Shown piece after piece: positions 24,406 to 33,167 of a stretch of 40,263 nucleotides of DNA. The DNA lies in assembly GCF_900536025.1 (NCBI RefSeq), contig NZ_UNOZ01000015.1:1-40263 (forward strand). The letters are read 5' to 3'. Each line of letters opens with the position of its first letter. The stretch's first letter is position 1. The notes under the pieces were generated by a model that ran no database searches, was not told the origin of the DNA, and saw nothing but the letters and a program-made list of their open reading frames with translations. A program made the translations under genes and the position numbers. The stretch comes from Pseudomonas reidholzensis. Its GTDB lineage: Bacteria > Pseudomonadota > Gammaproteobacteria > Pseudomonadales > Pseudomonadaceae.

Positions 24406-25319
24406 AAGTCGCCATCAACGCCCTGCAAAACGCCCAAGGTGCCCCTAGCGGCACCGGCGCTCCGGGAGCGGCCGCGCACCGTCCCAGCCTGAGCCAACGC
24501 TGGCGTGGCAGCCGCAACCTGCTGCCGGCCCTGCTGTTCCTTGGCCTGTTCTTCTTCGCCCCGCTGATCAGCCTGCTGCTGCGCGGTGTGCTGGAGCCGG
24601 TGCCGGGGCTGGGCAACTACGAGCAGCTGTTCGCCAACTCGGCCTATGCGCGGGTGCTGTTCAACACCTTCTCGGTGGCCGGCCTGGTGACCCTGATCAG
24701 CGTGCTGCTGGGCTTCCCGCTGGCCTGGGCGATCACCCTGGTGCCCAAGGGCTGGGGCCGTTGGCTGCTGAACATCGTGCTGCTGTCGATGTGGACCAGC
24801 CTGCTCGCCCGCACCTATTCGTGGCTGGTGCTGCTGCAAGCCTCGGGGGTGATCAACAAGGCGTTGATGGCCATGGGCATCATCGATGCCCCGCTGGAAA
24901 TGGTGCACAACCTCACCGGCGTGGTGATCGGCATGAGCTACATCATGATCCCGTTCATCGTCCTGCCGCTGCAGGCGACCATGCACGCGATCGACCCGAT
25001 GGTGCTGCAGGCCGGCTCGATCTGTGGCGCCAGCCCGTGGACCAACTTCTGGAAGGTGTTCCTGCCGCTGTGCCGCTCGGGGCTGTTCTCCGGCGCCTTG
25101 ATGGTGTTCGTCATGTCGCTCGGCTACTACGTCACCCCGGCCCTGCTGGGTGGCGCGCAGAACATGATGCTGCCTGAGTTCATCGTCCAGCAGGTGCAGT
25201 CGTTCCTCAACTGGGGCCTGGCCAGTGCCGCCGCCGCACTGCTGGTGCTGATCACCCTGGTGCTCTTCTACTTGTACCTGAAGCTGCAACCGGAATCCCC
25301 GGTCGGCAACGCGAGGTAA
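24402..25319 (+). CDS. ABC transporter permease 1 (PotB-like)
   Basis: A 305-residue inner-membrane permease, start at the ATG overlapping the preceding stop (ATGA). A 35-residue cytoplasmic lead rich in Ala/Gly/Ser precedes six transmembrane segments. The EAA loop that touches the ATPase is visible as LQAGSICGASPWTNFWKVFLP. It pairs with the next permease 6 bp downstream. Confidence 0.9.
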   Translation: MKVAINALQNAQGAPSGTGAPGAAAHRPSLSQRWRGSRNLLPALLFLGLFFFAPLISLLLRGVLEPVPGLGNYEQLFANSAYARVLFNTFSVAGLVTLISVLLGFPLAWAITLVPKGWGRWLLNIVLLSMWTSLLARTYSWLVLLQASGVINKALMAMGIIDAPLEMVHNLTGVVIGMSYIMIPFIVLPLQATMHAIDPMVLQAGSICGASPWTNFWKVFLPLCRSGLFSGALMVFVMSLGYYVTPALLGGAQNMMLPEFIVQQVQSFLNWGLASAAAALLVLITLVLFYLYLKLQPESPVGNAR

Positions 25320-25325
25320 GCCGCC

Positions 25326-26135
25326 ATGCTCCTGACCCCCAATGCCATGGGCCGCCCGCTACGGGTCGGCCTGTACCTGACCACCGGGATCATCGCGGCC
25401 TTCCTGCTGCTGCCGATCCTGTTCATCGTGCTGCTGTCGTTCGGCTCTTCGCAGTGGCTGGTGTTCCCGCCGCCGGGCTGGACCTTCAAATGGTACGGCC
25501 AGTTCTTCTCCAACCCGGAGTGGATGGAAGCCGCCCTGGCCAGCCTCAAGGTCGCCGTGCTGACCACCGTGGCCGCCGTTGCGCTCGGCCTGCCGACGGC
25601 GTTTGCCCTGGTGCGCGGGCGCTTCCCCGGCCGGGAGATGCTCTACGGGCTGTTCACCCTGCCAATGATCGTGCCGCTGGTGATCATCGCCGTGGCGGTC
25701 TACGCACTGTTCCTCAAGCTCGGTTACACCGGCACGCTGTTCGCCTTCGTGGTCAGCCACGTGATCGTCGCGCTGCCGTTCACCATCATCTCGATCATCA
25801 ACTCGCTGAAGCTGTTCGACCAGTCGATCGAGGATGCCGCGGTGATCTGTGGCGCCTCGCGCTTGCAGGCGATCTTCAAGGTGACCTTCCCGGCGATTCG
25901 CCCGGGGATGATCGCCGGCGGCCTGTTCGCGTTTCTGGTGTCGTGGGACGAGGTGGTGCTCAGCGTGATGATGGCCAGCCCCAACCTGCAGACCCTGCCG
26001 GTGAAGATGTGGACCACCCTGCGCCAGGACTTGACCCCGGTGATCGCCGTCGCCTCGACGCTGCTGATCGGCCTGTCGGTGCTTGTCATGCTCATCGCCG
26101 CCGCCCTGCGCCGGCGCAACCCAGTCAGCGCCTGA
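25326..26135 (+). CDS. ABC transporter permease 2 (PotC-like)
   Basis: A 269-residue permease with six transmembrane segments and the EAA loop EDAAVICGASRLQAIFKVTF followed by PAIRPGMIAGG. The pattern and length match PotC. It forms the membrane channel with permease 1; the ATPase gene follows after 19 bp. Confidence 0.9.
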   Translation: MLLTPNAMGRPLRVGLYLTTGIIAAFLLLPILFIVLLSFGSSQWLVFPPPGWTFKWYGQFFSNPEWMEAALASLKVAVLTTVAAVALGLPTAFALVRGRFPGREMLYGLFTLPMIVPLVIIAVAVYALFLKLGYTGTLFAFVVSHVIVALPFTIISIINSLKLFDQSIEDAAVICGASRLQAIFKVTFPAIRPGMIAGGLFAFLVSWDEVVLSVMMASPNLQTLPVKMWTTLRQDLTPVIAVASTLLIGLSVLVMLIAAALRRRNPVSA

Positions 26136-26154
26136 GCGCCCGGAGACAATAACA

Positions 26155-27303
26155 ATGAGTGCAGTGATGAAAGACGACGCGCCGAACAAGACCCTGGTCA
26201 GCCTGCGCAACCTGAACAAGCACTACGGTGACTTCACCGCGGTCGACAATATCAACCTGGAGATCCAGGACGGCGAGTTCCTCACCTTTCTCGGCTCCAG
26301 CGGTTCGGGCAAGTCCACCACCCTGTCGATGCTGGCCGGTTTCGAAACCCCGAGCAGCGGCGAGATCCTGGTTGCCGACGAGTCGCTGGTCAATGTGCCG
26401 CCGCACAAGCGCGACATCGGCATGGTGTTCCAGCGGTACTCGCTGTTCCCGCACCTGAGCGTGCGCGACAACATCGCCTTCCCGCTGACGATCCGCAAGC
26501 TGAGTGCCGCCGAGACCGCCAAGCGGGTCGACGCGATGCTCAAGCTGGTGCAACTGGAGTCGTTCGCCCACCGCCGCCCGGCGCAGCTTTCCGGTGGCCA
26601 GCAACAACGCGTGGCGATTGCCCGGGCGCTGGTCTACGAGCCGCGCATCCTGTTGATGGACGAACCGCTGGGGGCGCTCGACAAGAAGCTGCGCGAAGAC
26701 CTGCAGGACGAACTGCGCCAGCTGCATCGGCGCCTGGGCATCACCATTGTCTACGTGACCCACGACCAGGAAGAGGCCATGCGCCTGTCGCAGCGCATCG
26801 CGATTTTCAGCCACGGCAAGATCGTCGGCCTGGGCAGTGGTTACGACCTCTACCAGAACCCGCCGAATGCCTTTGTGGCGTCGTTCCTGGGTAATTCCAA
26901 CTTCCTCCGGATCAAGGCCAGCAGCAACGGCGCCGGCAGCTTCGAGGGGCAATCGCTGGCGATCCGCCTGACCCCGGGGCTGGTAGCCGAGCAGGACGCG
27001 CTGATCATGGTGCGGCCGGAGAAGGCCCTGGCGCTGAGCGCCGAGCAAGCCGCCCGCGAGCCGTTGCCGGCGGGTTGGAATGAAGTCAGCGCAAACGTCA
27101 CCGAGGTGCTGTTCCTGGGTGAGAGCCAGACTTGCCATGTGATCACCGCCGCCGGCACCGAGATGACCGTCAAGGCGCTGTCGGCGGCGGGGATGCCGAT
27201 GCAACCGGGCGAGACCGTGAAGGTGCGCTGGGCGGTGGCGGATGCCTGTATCTACACCCAGTGGGCCGAGAGTGATTTGAGCAAGGCAGCCGGCGCGCAT
27301 TGA
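26155..27303 (+). CDS. ABC transporter ATP-binding protein (PotA-like)
   Basis: A 382-residue ATPase starting at ATG 26155 (MSAVMKDDAPNKTLVSLRNL); the longer frame is the end of permease 2. Walker A GSSGSGKSTT, signature LSGGQQQRVAIARAL, Walker B ILLMDEPLGALD and the switch His in YVTHDQEEAM are all intact. Beyond about 250 a TOBE-type regulatory domain follows (ALIMVRPEKALAL). It powers the polyamine-type importer and closes the operon; a REP doublet follows. Confidence 0.92.
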   Translation: MSAVMKDDAPNKTLVSLRNLNKHYGDFTAVDNINLEIQDGEFLTFLGSSGSGKSTTLSMLAGFETPSSGEILVADESLVNVPPHKRDIGMVFQRYSLFPHLSVRDNIAFPLTIRKLSAAETAKRVDAMLKLVQLESFAHRRPAQLSGGQQQRVAIARALVYEPRILLMDEPLGALDKKLREDLQDELRQLHRRLGITIVYVTHDQEEAMRLSQRIAIFSHGKIVGLGSGYDLYQNPPNAFVASFLGNSNFLRIKASSNGAGSFEGQSLAIRLTPGLVAEQDALIMVRPEKALALSAEQAAREPLPAGWNEVSANVTEVLFLGESQTCHVITAAGTEMTVKALSAAGMPMQPGETVKVRWAVADACIYTQWAESDLSKAAGAH

Positions 27304-27327
27304 GCCCAGCAATGGGGTGATGGTGCT

Positions 27328-27421
27328 GGCCTCTTCGCGGGTAAACCCGCTCCCACAAGGATGGCGCTGTCCTGAAGACTTGCGCGTTCCCTGTGGGAGC
27401 GGGTTTACCCGCGAAGAGGCC
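27328..27421. repeat. REP doublet between the ABC operon and the stressosome operon
   Basis: GGCCTCTTCGCGGGTAAACC and its reverse complement flank a roughly 40-bp spacer; the arms also include CGCTCCCACA/TGTGGGAGCG. It lies between convergent operons and resembles the element at 14204 with a different spacer. Confidence 0.88.
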
Positions 27422-27438
27422 TTGGAGAACGGCGCGAC

Positions 27439-29391
27439 TCAACCTGCAGTCGCCTGCCCCAAGGTCCGCCGCACTTTATCCAGCAACTCGCCAATCTGGA
27501 ACGGCTTGATCAGCATGTCCATCCCGCTGCCGAGAAACGCCTGGCGATCCAGGGCAGTCTCGGCATAACCGGTCATGAACAGCACCGGCAACCCCGGCCG
27601 GTAGATCCGCGCCATGTCCGCCAGTTCGCGCCCACTGATCCCGGGCAAACCGACATCGGTCAGCAACAGCTCGATACCAGCATCCTCACGCAGGTGATCC
27701 AGCGCCTGTTCGATGGTTTCGGCCAGCGTGCAGCGATACCCCGCGTCAGCCAAAGCCTCGGCCACCGACAGCCGCACCGAGGCCATGTCCTCGACCACCA
27801 GCACATGCTCGCCGGTGCCCTTCTGCTCCAGCTGCGGCGCACGTGCCTCACGGGTGGCCTCGCGCGCACTGGCCGGTAGCATCAGGGTCACCTCGGTGCC
27901 CTGCCCCGGCACGCTGTGGATCGCCACATGCCCGCCCGACTGCCGGGCAAAACCATAGATGGTCGACAACCCGAGCCCTGTGCCTTGGCCCACCGGCTTG
28001 GTGGTGAAAAACGGATCGAAGACTTTTTCCAGCAACTCCGGGGGGATCCCCGCACCGTCATCGCGCACGGTCACCGCGACATACGGGCCGTTCTGCAGGT
28101 TGGGGTCGCCATGCGACCAGGTTGCCGCGGTATTGACCCAGATGTGCCCGCCCTTGGCCAGCGCATCGCGGGCGTTGATCACCAGGTTGAGCACGGCGCT
28201 TTCCAGCTGGATCGGGTCGACCATGGCCACCGCCGGGCGGCTGGACAGCTGCAGTTTCAGCGCGATGCGCTCGCCAATGGTGCGGGTGATCAGCTCCTCC
28301 AGCGAGCCCACCCGTTCATTGATGTCGACCGGCCGGGTATCCAGCGGCTGCTGGCGGGCGAACGCCAGCAGGCGGTGGGTCAGCGAGGCGGCGCTCATCG
28401 CTGAGCTGAGGGCGGCGTCCGCATAGCTGGGGACCTTCTCGACGCGGTTTTCCGCGACCCGTTTGCGGATCAGCTCCAGGCTGGTGATGATCCCGGTCAG
28501 CAGGTTGTTGAAATCATGGGCGATGCCGCCCGTGAGGCTGCCCAGGGCGTCCATCTTCTGCAACTGCAGCAGTTGCGCTTCGGTGCTCGCTCGCTGGGCC
28601 ACTTCGCGGGCCAGCTGGCTGTTGGCGTCGTCGAGCCGGGCCAGGTGCGAGCGTTCGCGGTGGCGGTGCTCGGTGACGTCCTCGACGAACACCAGGCACA
28701 GCCCCGGCGTGCGATACGGCGAAAGCTGCCACTCGGTGTCGCGTGGCTGGCCCTGCACGGTCATGCGCAAAGTGCCGCGCCAGCGCTCGCCATCGGCCAG
28801 GTGCTGGCGCAACCCGGCCAAGGCCGACGGCTGGTCTTCGGCAAAGCACTCGAGCAGGGTTTCGGGGTCGCGGTTGTCCTGGGTCAGCTGGGCGAACGCC
28901 TGGTTGCACTCGTGCACCTTGAACTGCGCATCGAGCACGGCGATCGGCGCCGAAACGTTGCTGAAGATCTCGCGAAACCGCGCCTCGCTCTCGCGCAGCG
29001 CCCGCTCGGTGTCGCGCACCCGCAGCAGGGTGCCGAGGGTCGCCAACAGTACATCCGGGTCGACCGGGTGCACCAGGTAGGCGTCCGCACCGGCCTCAAG
29101 GCCCGTGATGATGTCGCCGGTCTGGATCGACGCCGCCGACACGTGGATCACCGGCAACAGCGCGGTGGCCGGGTCTGCGCGGAGCAGGCGGACGATATCG
29201 AAGCCGCTCATGTCCGGCAGGTTGACGTCGAGGATCAGCGCGTCGAAATGGGCGTCGCGGAGCATGGCCAGGCCGTCGCCGCCGGTGCCGGCCTCGAGCA
29301 CCTGATAGCCGTGCAGCGCCAACCGCCGGCGCAGCGCGTAACGCGTGGCGGCGTTGTCGTCGACGATCAGCAGGCGAATTTCAGGGTTCAT
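27439..29391 (-). CDS. Hybrid sensor histidine kinase: receiver-PAS-kinase-receiver
   Basis: A 650-residue soluble protein without membrane segments. Order: receiver 1 (about 5-122, Asp55 in ILDVNLPDMSG), PAS-type sensor (about 135-245), histidine kinase with H-box LGSLTGGIAHDFNNLLTG (His292), N-box LNLVINARDAL and G-boxes DDGAGIPPELLEKVFDPFF and GTGLGLSTIYGFARQ, then receiver 2 (about 530-645, LLLTDVGLPGISG, with the usual Lys in MLIKPF). In receiver 1 the conserved Lys is replaced: AYLVHPVDP has His at residue 108. No DNA-binding output is present. It is the last gene of the stressosome-like operon and overlaps the histidine kinase gene by 11 bp. Confidence 0.92.
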   Translation of the reverse strand: MNPEIRLLIVDDNAATRYALRRRLALHGYQVLEAGTGGDGLAMLRDAHFDALILDVNLPDMSGFDIVRLLRADPATALLPVIHVSAASIQTGDIITGLEAGADAYLVHPVDPDVLLATLGTLLRVRDTERALRESEARFREIFSNVSAPIAVLDAQFKVHECNQAFAQLTQDNRDPETLLECFAEDQPSALAGLRQHLADGERWRGTLRMTVQGQPRDTEWQLSPYRTPGLCLVFVEDVTEHRHRERSHLARLDDANSQLAREVAQRASTEAQLLQLQKMDALGSLTGGIAHDFNNLLTGIITSLELIRKRVAENRVEKVPSYADAALSSAMSAASLTHRLLAFARQQPLDTRPVDINERVGSLEELITRTIGERIALKLQLSSRPAVAMVDPIQLESAVLNLVINARDALAKGGHIWVNTAATWSHGDPNLQNGPYVAVTVRDDGAGIPPELLEKVFDPFFTTKPVGQGTGLGLSTIYGFARQSGGHVAIHSVPGQGTEVTLMLPASAREATREARAPQLEQKGTGEHVLVVEDMASVRLSVAEALADAGYRCTLAETIEQALDHLREDAGIELLLTDVGLPGISGRELADMARIYRPGLPVLFMTGYAETALDRQAFLGSGMDMLIKPFQIGELLDKVRRTLGQATAG

Positions 29392-30256
29392 CGACGCTCT
29401 CCTGGGCGATGGCCAACGGGATGATCACAAAGAATGACGAGCCCACCCCTGGCACACTCTCCACGCCCACCTCGCCACCCAACAGGGCCGCAAAGCGTTT
29501 GCACAGCGACAGGCCCAGGCCGGTACCCCGCAGGCGCTTCTGCAAGGGGGAGTCGACCTGGGCGAAATCCTCGAACAACCCTTCCAGCAACTCCGGGGCA
29601 ATGCCGATGCCGGTGTCGCTGACGGCAAAGCGCACCTGCTGGCTGCCGTGCAACTGCGCCGACACCCGGACTTCGCCACGGGTGGTGAACTTGAGCGCGT
29701 TGGAGATGAAGTTGCGCAGTATCTGCGACAGCTTCTTGTCGTCGGTATAGAGCTGCGGCAGGCCCTCGGGCTGCTCGAAGATCAGGTCGACCGCGCCGGT
29801 GTCGACGATCGGCCGGAACATCCCGCGCAGCGCCGCGAACAGGTCGAGCATGTCGAACCAGGCCGGCGAAATGGTGATGCGCCCGGCTTCGATCTTGGCA
29901 AGGTCGAGCAGGTCATCGACCATGTCGCTGAGCTCGCGGGCGGCGGTACTGACAAACGCCACTTGCAGCTGTTGCTCCTGGCTCAGCGGCCCGTCGACCT
30001 CGTCGGCGAGCAGGCTGGTAATGCTCAGGATCGAGCCCAGCGGGGTACGGAACTCGTGGCTCATGTACGACAGGAAGCGGCTCTTGAGGTCTGATGCCTG
30101 GCGCAGTTGCTCGGCCTGGATGTCCAGCTCGGCATACAGCGCCAGCACGCCCTGGTTGGTTTCTTCCAGCTCGCCGCGCAGGGCCTGGTTTTCGGCCTGC
30201 AACCGGGCGGCCAGCGCGGCCTGCTCGGCGGCAGTGCTTGGCAATGGCTCAGGCAT
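29381..30256 (-). CDS. Soluble sensor histidine kinase
   Basis: A 291-residue kinase starting at ATG 30254-30256 (MPEPLPSTAAEQAALAARLQ), overlapping the phosphatase gene by 8 bp; a TTG at 30274 is possible. Residues 8-55 form a Glu/Ala/Leu-rich coiled coil. The H-box is FLSYMSHEFRTPLGS (His67), then N-box ILRNFISNALKF, DTGIGIAPELLEGLFEDFAQ and GTGLGLSLCKRFAAL. No sensor or membrane domain is present, so its input probably comes from the Rsb-type partners encoded upstream. It may phosphorylate the hybrid protein downstream. Confidence 0.9.
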   Translation of the reverse strand: MPEPLPSTAAEQAALAARLQAENQALRGELEETNQGVLALYAELDIQAEQLRQASDLKSRFLSYMSHEFRTPLGSILSITSLLADEVDGPLSQEQQLQVAFVSTAARELSDMVDDLLDLAKIEAGRITISPAWFDMLDLFAALRGMFRPIVDTGAVDLIFEQPEGLPQLYTDDKKLSQILRNFISNALKFTTRGEVRVSAQLHGSQQVRFAVSDTGIGIAPELLEGLFEDFAQVDSPLQKRLRGTGLGLSLCKRFAALLGGEVGVESVPGVGSSFFVIIPLAIAQESVDEP

Positions 30257-31265
30257 GCGCGCTCTCCAGATCAATGACCAGCACCGTCACATCGTCGCGG
30301 CCACGACAAAAATCACGGTGCAGCACCGTGGCGATGATGGCCGGGTGGCGCAAAGCCAGGCCGGGATAGGTTTGCAGGCTCCAGCGCGATTGCAGGCCGT
30401 CGCTGAACAGGATCAACAGATTGCCCTTCACGTGAGCGTAGTCGAACACCTGGCCCTTGCGGTATTGCCCCCCGACGATGCCGGGGTGCGAGGCCAGGCC
30501 GCGCGGCCGTTCGCCGCCGACCAGGGTGGCGCCGATATTGCCGATGCCGATGAACGCCAGGCGATCGGCGTCAGCGTCGTACTGGGCAATAGCCGCCGCC
30601 CCGCCACGGGTGCCGGACATCGCGTAGTGCAGTTCGCCGAGCAGGCTGGCCGGCTCGCTGAACGGGCTCAGGGCAAAGGCCTGGGCACCGGCCTTGGCGG
30701 CCCGCTCGGCCTCTTCGCCATGGCCCAGGCCGTCGACCACCAGCGCGCTCAGGCGTCGCTCGCCGAGTGCTACGTGCCAGGTGTCGCCGCAGGCCGGGTC
30801 GTCATGCAATGAATGCTGGCTGACGCCGATGCGCAGGTCTGGCGCCGTGGCGCCCTCGCGGTACAGCCGCGCCAGCACCACGGCACCCCGCTCGTCGGCG
30901 TGCACGTCGAACACCTGCGCCAGCCGGCTGACCGCGCCCAGGCCAATGCCCTGGGTGCCGCCCGTGGAAAATCCGTCGGCGAGGCAGGCATGCACGTCGA
31001 AACCCTGGGCCCGATCCACGGCGAGCAGCTCGAGGCCATGGCCCGCCCCGTGCGGCCAGACCCGCAAGTGCAGTTCGCCACGTTCGGCATGCTTGAGCAG
31101 ATTGCTCGCAAGCTCGGTGGCGACGAGCGCCGCGCGGCCAGCGTCGGCTGGGTTGAAGCCGTGTTGCTCGGCGAGCTTCTGCACGACCCGGCGGGCGTAG
31201 CCGACCTGGCTGATATCGTCGATGGCCAGGACCTGGGTCAGGCTCGCAGCAAGGTTCAGGCCCAT
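30249..31265 (-). CDS. Anti-sigma-type ATPase fused to SpoIIE/PP2C phosphatase (RsbX-like)
   Basis: A 338-residue two-domain protein. Residues about 20-140 are a GHKL ATPase of the RsbW/RsbT class (ATELASNLLKHAERGELHLR, GGTQGIGLGAVSRLAQVFDV). Residues about 150-338 are a SpoIIE-type PP2C phosphatase with metal-binding acids in ALVVDGLGHGEEAERAAKAG, LFSDGLQSRW and GRDDVTVLVIDL. The start at ATG 31263-31265 overlaps rsbT by 10 bp; the longer frame is antisense-like to rsbT. By position it should reset the stressosome by removing phosphate from RsbR and RsbS, as RsbX does in Bacillus; the added ATPase domain is a departure from RsbX. Confidence 0.87.
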   Translation of the reverse strand: MGLNLAASLTQVLAIDDISQVGYARRVVQKLAEQHGFNPADAGRAALVATELASNLLKHAERGELHLRVWPHGAGHGLELLAVDRAQGFDVHACLADGFSTGGTQGIGLGAVSRLAQVFDVHADERGAVVLARLYREGATAPDLRIGVSQHSLHDDPACGDTWHVALGERRLSALVVDGLGHGEEAERAAKAGAQAFALSPFSEPASLLGELHYAMSGTRGGAAAIAQYDADADRLAFIGIGNIGATLVGGERPRGLASHPGIVGGQYRKGQVFDYAHVKGNLLILFSDGLQSRWSLQTYPGLALRHPAIIATVLHRDFCRGRDDVTVLVIDLESAHA

Positions 31266-31660
31266 CGGGTGATCGTTACCCGGGTACCTTGCCCGGGAGC
31301 GGTGTCCAGTTCGAACTCGTCGACCAGGCGCCGCGCACCGGTCAACCCCAGACCCAGGCCGCCGCCCGAGGTCCAGCCATCGGTCAGCGCCAGCTTGATG
31401 TCGGCGATGCCTGGCCCTTCGTCGCGAAACACCAGCCGTAGCCCGACCCGCCCGGCCTCCTCGAGCACTGCCCAGTCCATGTCGCCGCCACCGCCGTACA
31501 CCACGGTATTGCGCGCCAGCTCGCTGACCGCCGTGACCAGCTTGGTCAGGTCGACCAGGCGCATGCCGCACTCGGTGGCGACCTTGCGCGCCAACTGGCG
31601 GGCGAGCACCACGTCCTGCTCCAGGCGCACCGGTTGGCTGCCACTGTCGCGAATGCTCAT
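31256..31660 (-). CDS. rsbT: RsbT-like serine/threonine kinase
   Basis: A 134-residue GHKL-fold kinase with ATP-site motifs VSELARNTVVYGGGGDM, RDEGPGIADI and GGGLGLGLTGARRLVDEF, and C-terminal PGQGTRVTITRW, all as in RsbT. It overlaps rsbS by 4 bp. In Bacillus RsbT phosphorylates RsbS and RsbR, leaves the stressosome and activates RsbU; no RsbU is encoded here, so its released target is unknown, the kinase or phosphatase next door being candidates. Confidence 0.88.
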   Translation of the reverse strand: MSIRDSGSQPVRLEQDVVLARQLARKVATECGMRLVDLTKLVTAVSELARNTVVYGGGGDMDWAVLEEAGRVGLRLVFRDEGPGIADIKLALTDGWTSGGGLGLGLTGARRLVDEFELDTAPGQGTRVTITRWA

Positions 31661-32019
31661 GATCGGCCTACCCGTTGACGCAGCAGGTGCATGCCACGGT
31701 CGACGTTGAGCGCGGTGCTCACGCCGGGCAGGGTCAGGCCGAGCTCGACCAGGGTGATCGCCACGGCTGGCTGCATGCCGACCAGCACGGTCTCGGCGTC
31801 CATGATCCGCGACAGCCCGGAGATACTGGCGATCATCCGGCCAATGAACGAGTCGACCATGTCCAGCGCGGAGATGTCGATCAGCACCCCGCGCGCCGAG
31901 GTCTGGTCGATGCGCTCGGTGAGGTCGTCCTGCAGGCGCAAGGCCAGCTGGTCATGCATGTCGACCTGGATGGTCACCAGGAGAAAGTCGCCCATCTGCA
32001 GGATCGGGATACGCTCCAT
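31657..32019 (-). CDS. rsbS: RsbS-like STAS-domain stressosome scaffold
   Basis: A 120-residue single STAS domain. VLIDISALDMVDSFIGRMIAS contains Ser57, in the position of the RsbT-phosphorylated serine of Bacillus RsbS (DSFIGR context conserved). It would form the stressosome core with RsbR. It begins 4 bp after the rsbR stop and overlaps rsbT by 4 bp. Confidence 0.9.
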   Translation of the reverse strand: MERIPILQMGDFLLVTIQVDMHDQLALRLQDDLTERIDQTSARGVLIDISALDMVDSFIGRMIASISGLSRIMDAETVLVGMQPAVAITLVELGLTLPGVSTALNVDRGMHLLRQRVGRS

Positions 32020-32023
32020 CGGC

Positions 32024-32875
32024 TCAGGCCCGCTCGCCGAGGCCGGTGCCCAGGCGGGTCAGGGCCAGCCTCAGGGCGTCGGCGAGGTTGGATTTGGTGG
32101 TCAGCGTGCCGAGGTCCAGGCCGAGGTGGACGATGGTCTGGGCGATCTGCGGGCGCACCCCGCTGATGATGCAGTCGGCGCCCATCAGGCGGATCGCGGT
32201 CACGGTCTTGAGCAAGTGCTGGGCCACCAGGGTGTCAACGGTCGGCACGCCGGTGATGTCGATGATGGCGATCTCCGAGCCGGTGTCGACGATGCGCTGC
32301 AACAGCGACTCCATGACGGTCTGGCTGCGCTGCGAATCGAGGGTGCCGATCAGCGGCAGGGCGAGCACGCCGTCCCACAACTTGACCACGGGCGTGGACA
32401 GTTCGAGCAGTTCTTCCTGCTGGCGCTTGATCACCCCTTCGCGGGCCTTCTGGTAGGTACGGATGGTGTGCAGGCCGAAGCCGTCGAGCAGTTGCGAGAC
32501 CTCCCACAGTTGCTCGGCCAGCAGCGCCGGCTGTTCGCGGTAATGCTGTTGCAGCAGGGTGAACAAGGGGCCCTTCAGGGCAAAGATGAAGTACGCCGTC
32601 TGGTGCGACTCCTGGCCGATCTGGGCGCGGCTGGCGGAGAGCTTGTCGAGGAAGCGGCGGGCCTCTTCCCAACCGGCGGCGGTGATGTTGTCGCCGCTTT
32701 CGCTGCGCAGGCCATCGATGACCAGCTGGAGGAACTCGCGGGTTTCCTGACGCAGGTCCTGCTCTTTGATATTGCGCGTCGCGCCATTGGCTTCCAGCCC
32801 GGCGAGCCAGTCCCCCAGCAGTTGTGCCTGATTGCTGGCAATCGCTTCCAACGTACTGTTCTGCAGTGCTGCCAT
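32024..32875 (-). CDS. rsbR: RsbR-like stressosome sensor (N-terminal helical domain plus STAS)
   Basis: A 283-residue protein: helical N-terminal sensor (about 1-150) without haem-site or PAS motifs that I recognise, a linker helix (REGVIKRQQEELLELSTPVV) and a C-terminal STAS domain. In the STAS part LPLIGTLDSQRSQTVMESLL and IIDITGVPTVDTLVAQHLL keep threonines where RsbR proteins are phosphorylated (Thr178 and a Thr in the DITGVPTVDT loop). It is the first gene of the leftward operon, with GGAGAG upstream on its strand. The signal it senses is unknown. Confidence 0.9.
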   Translation of the reverse strand: MAALQNSTLEAIASNQAQLLGDWLAGLEANGATRNIKEQDLRQETREFLQLVIDGLRSESGDNITAAGWEEARRFLDKLSASRAQIGQESHQTAYFIFALKGPLFTLLQQHYREQPALLAEQLWEVSQLLDGFGLHTIRTYQKAREGVIKRQQEELLELSTPVVKLWDGVLALPLIGTLDSQRSQTVMESLLQRIVDTGSEIAIIDITGVPTVDTLVAQHLLKTVTAIRLMGADCIISGVRPQIAQTIVHLGLDLGTLTTKSNLADALRLALTRLGTGLGERA

Positions 32876-33167
32876 GTGCCGTGCTCTCCTGAAAAGTGCC
32901 TGCCGGGGTTTCTAGGGTTGATTCCGGCCCGCAAAGATCGACATCTGCCGATGGCAATAGTAAGGCGAAGAGATAAACAATCGCGTTGCGCCAGCGGCCG
33001 TGCTGCTAACTCTAGGTCAAGATCGGCGCTTGAGTGGCCGGGTTCGCGCGCATACCGGCGAACCCGGGCCATGCATGAGATGCATTTGCCCCGCGCCGCG
33101 AACCCGTGGCATAGATGCAGGTCAACGTTCCATGTGATCGCTTCGCGCCCTTCAGGAGAGCCCGTGC
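32876..33167. other. Divergent region between rsbR and yghU, with REP-like hairpin
   Basis: No ORF is supported. A perfect 10-bp inverted repeat CCGGGTTCGC (33038-33047) and GCGAACCCGG (33058-33067) with a 10-nt loop lies in the middle. The yghU side has TTCAGGAGAG as ribosome site. No clear -35/-10 pair stands out for either direction. Confidence 0.55.

Noticed and set aside
31266..31571. N-terminal extension of the ATPase-PP2C gene
   Set aside because: Lies over rsbT in another frame and is Arg/Gly-rich; domain homology begins at the ATG at 31265.
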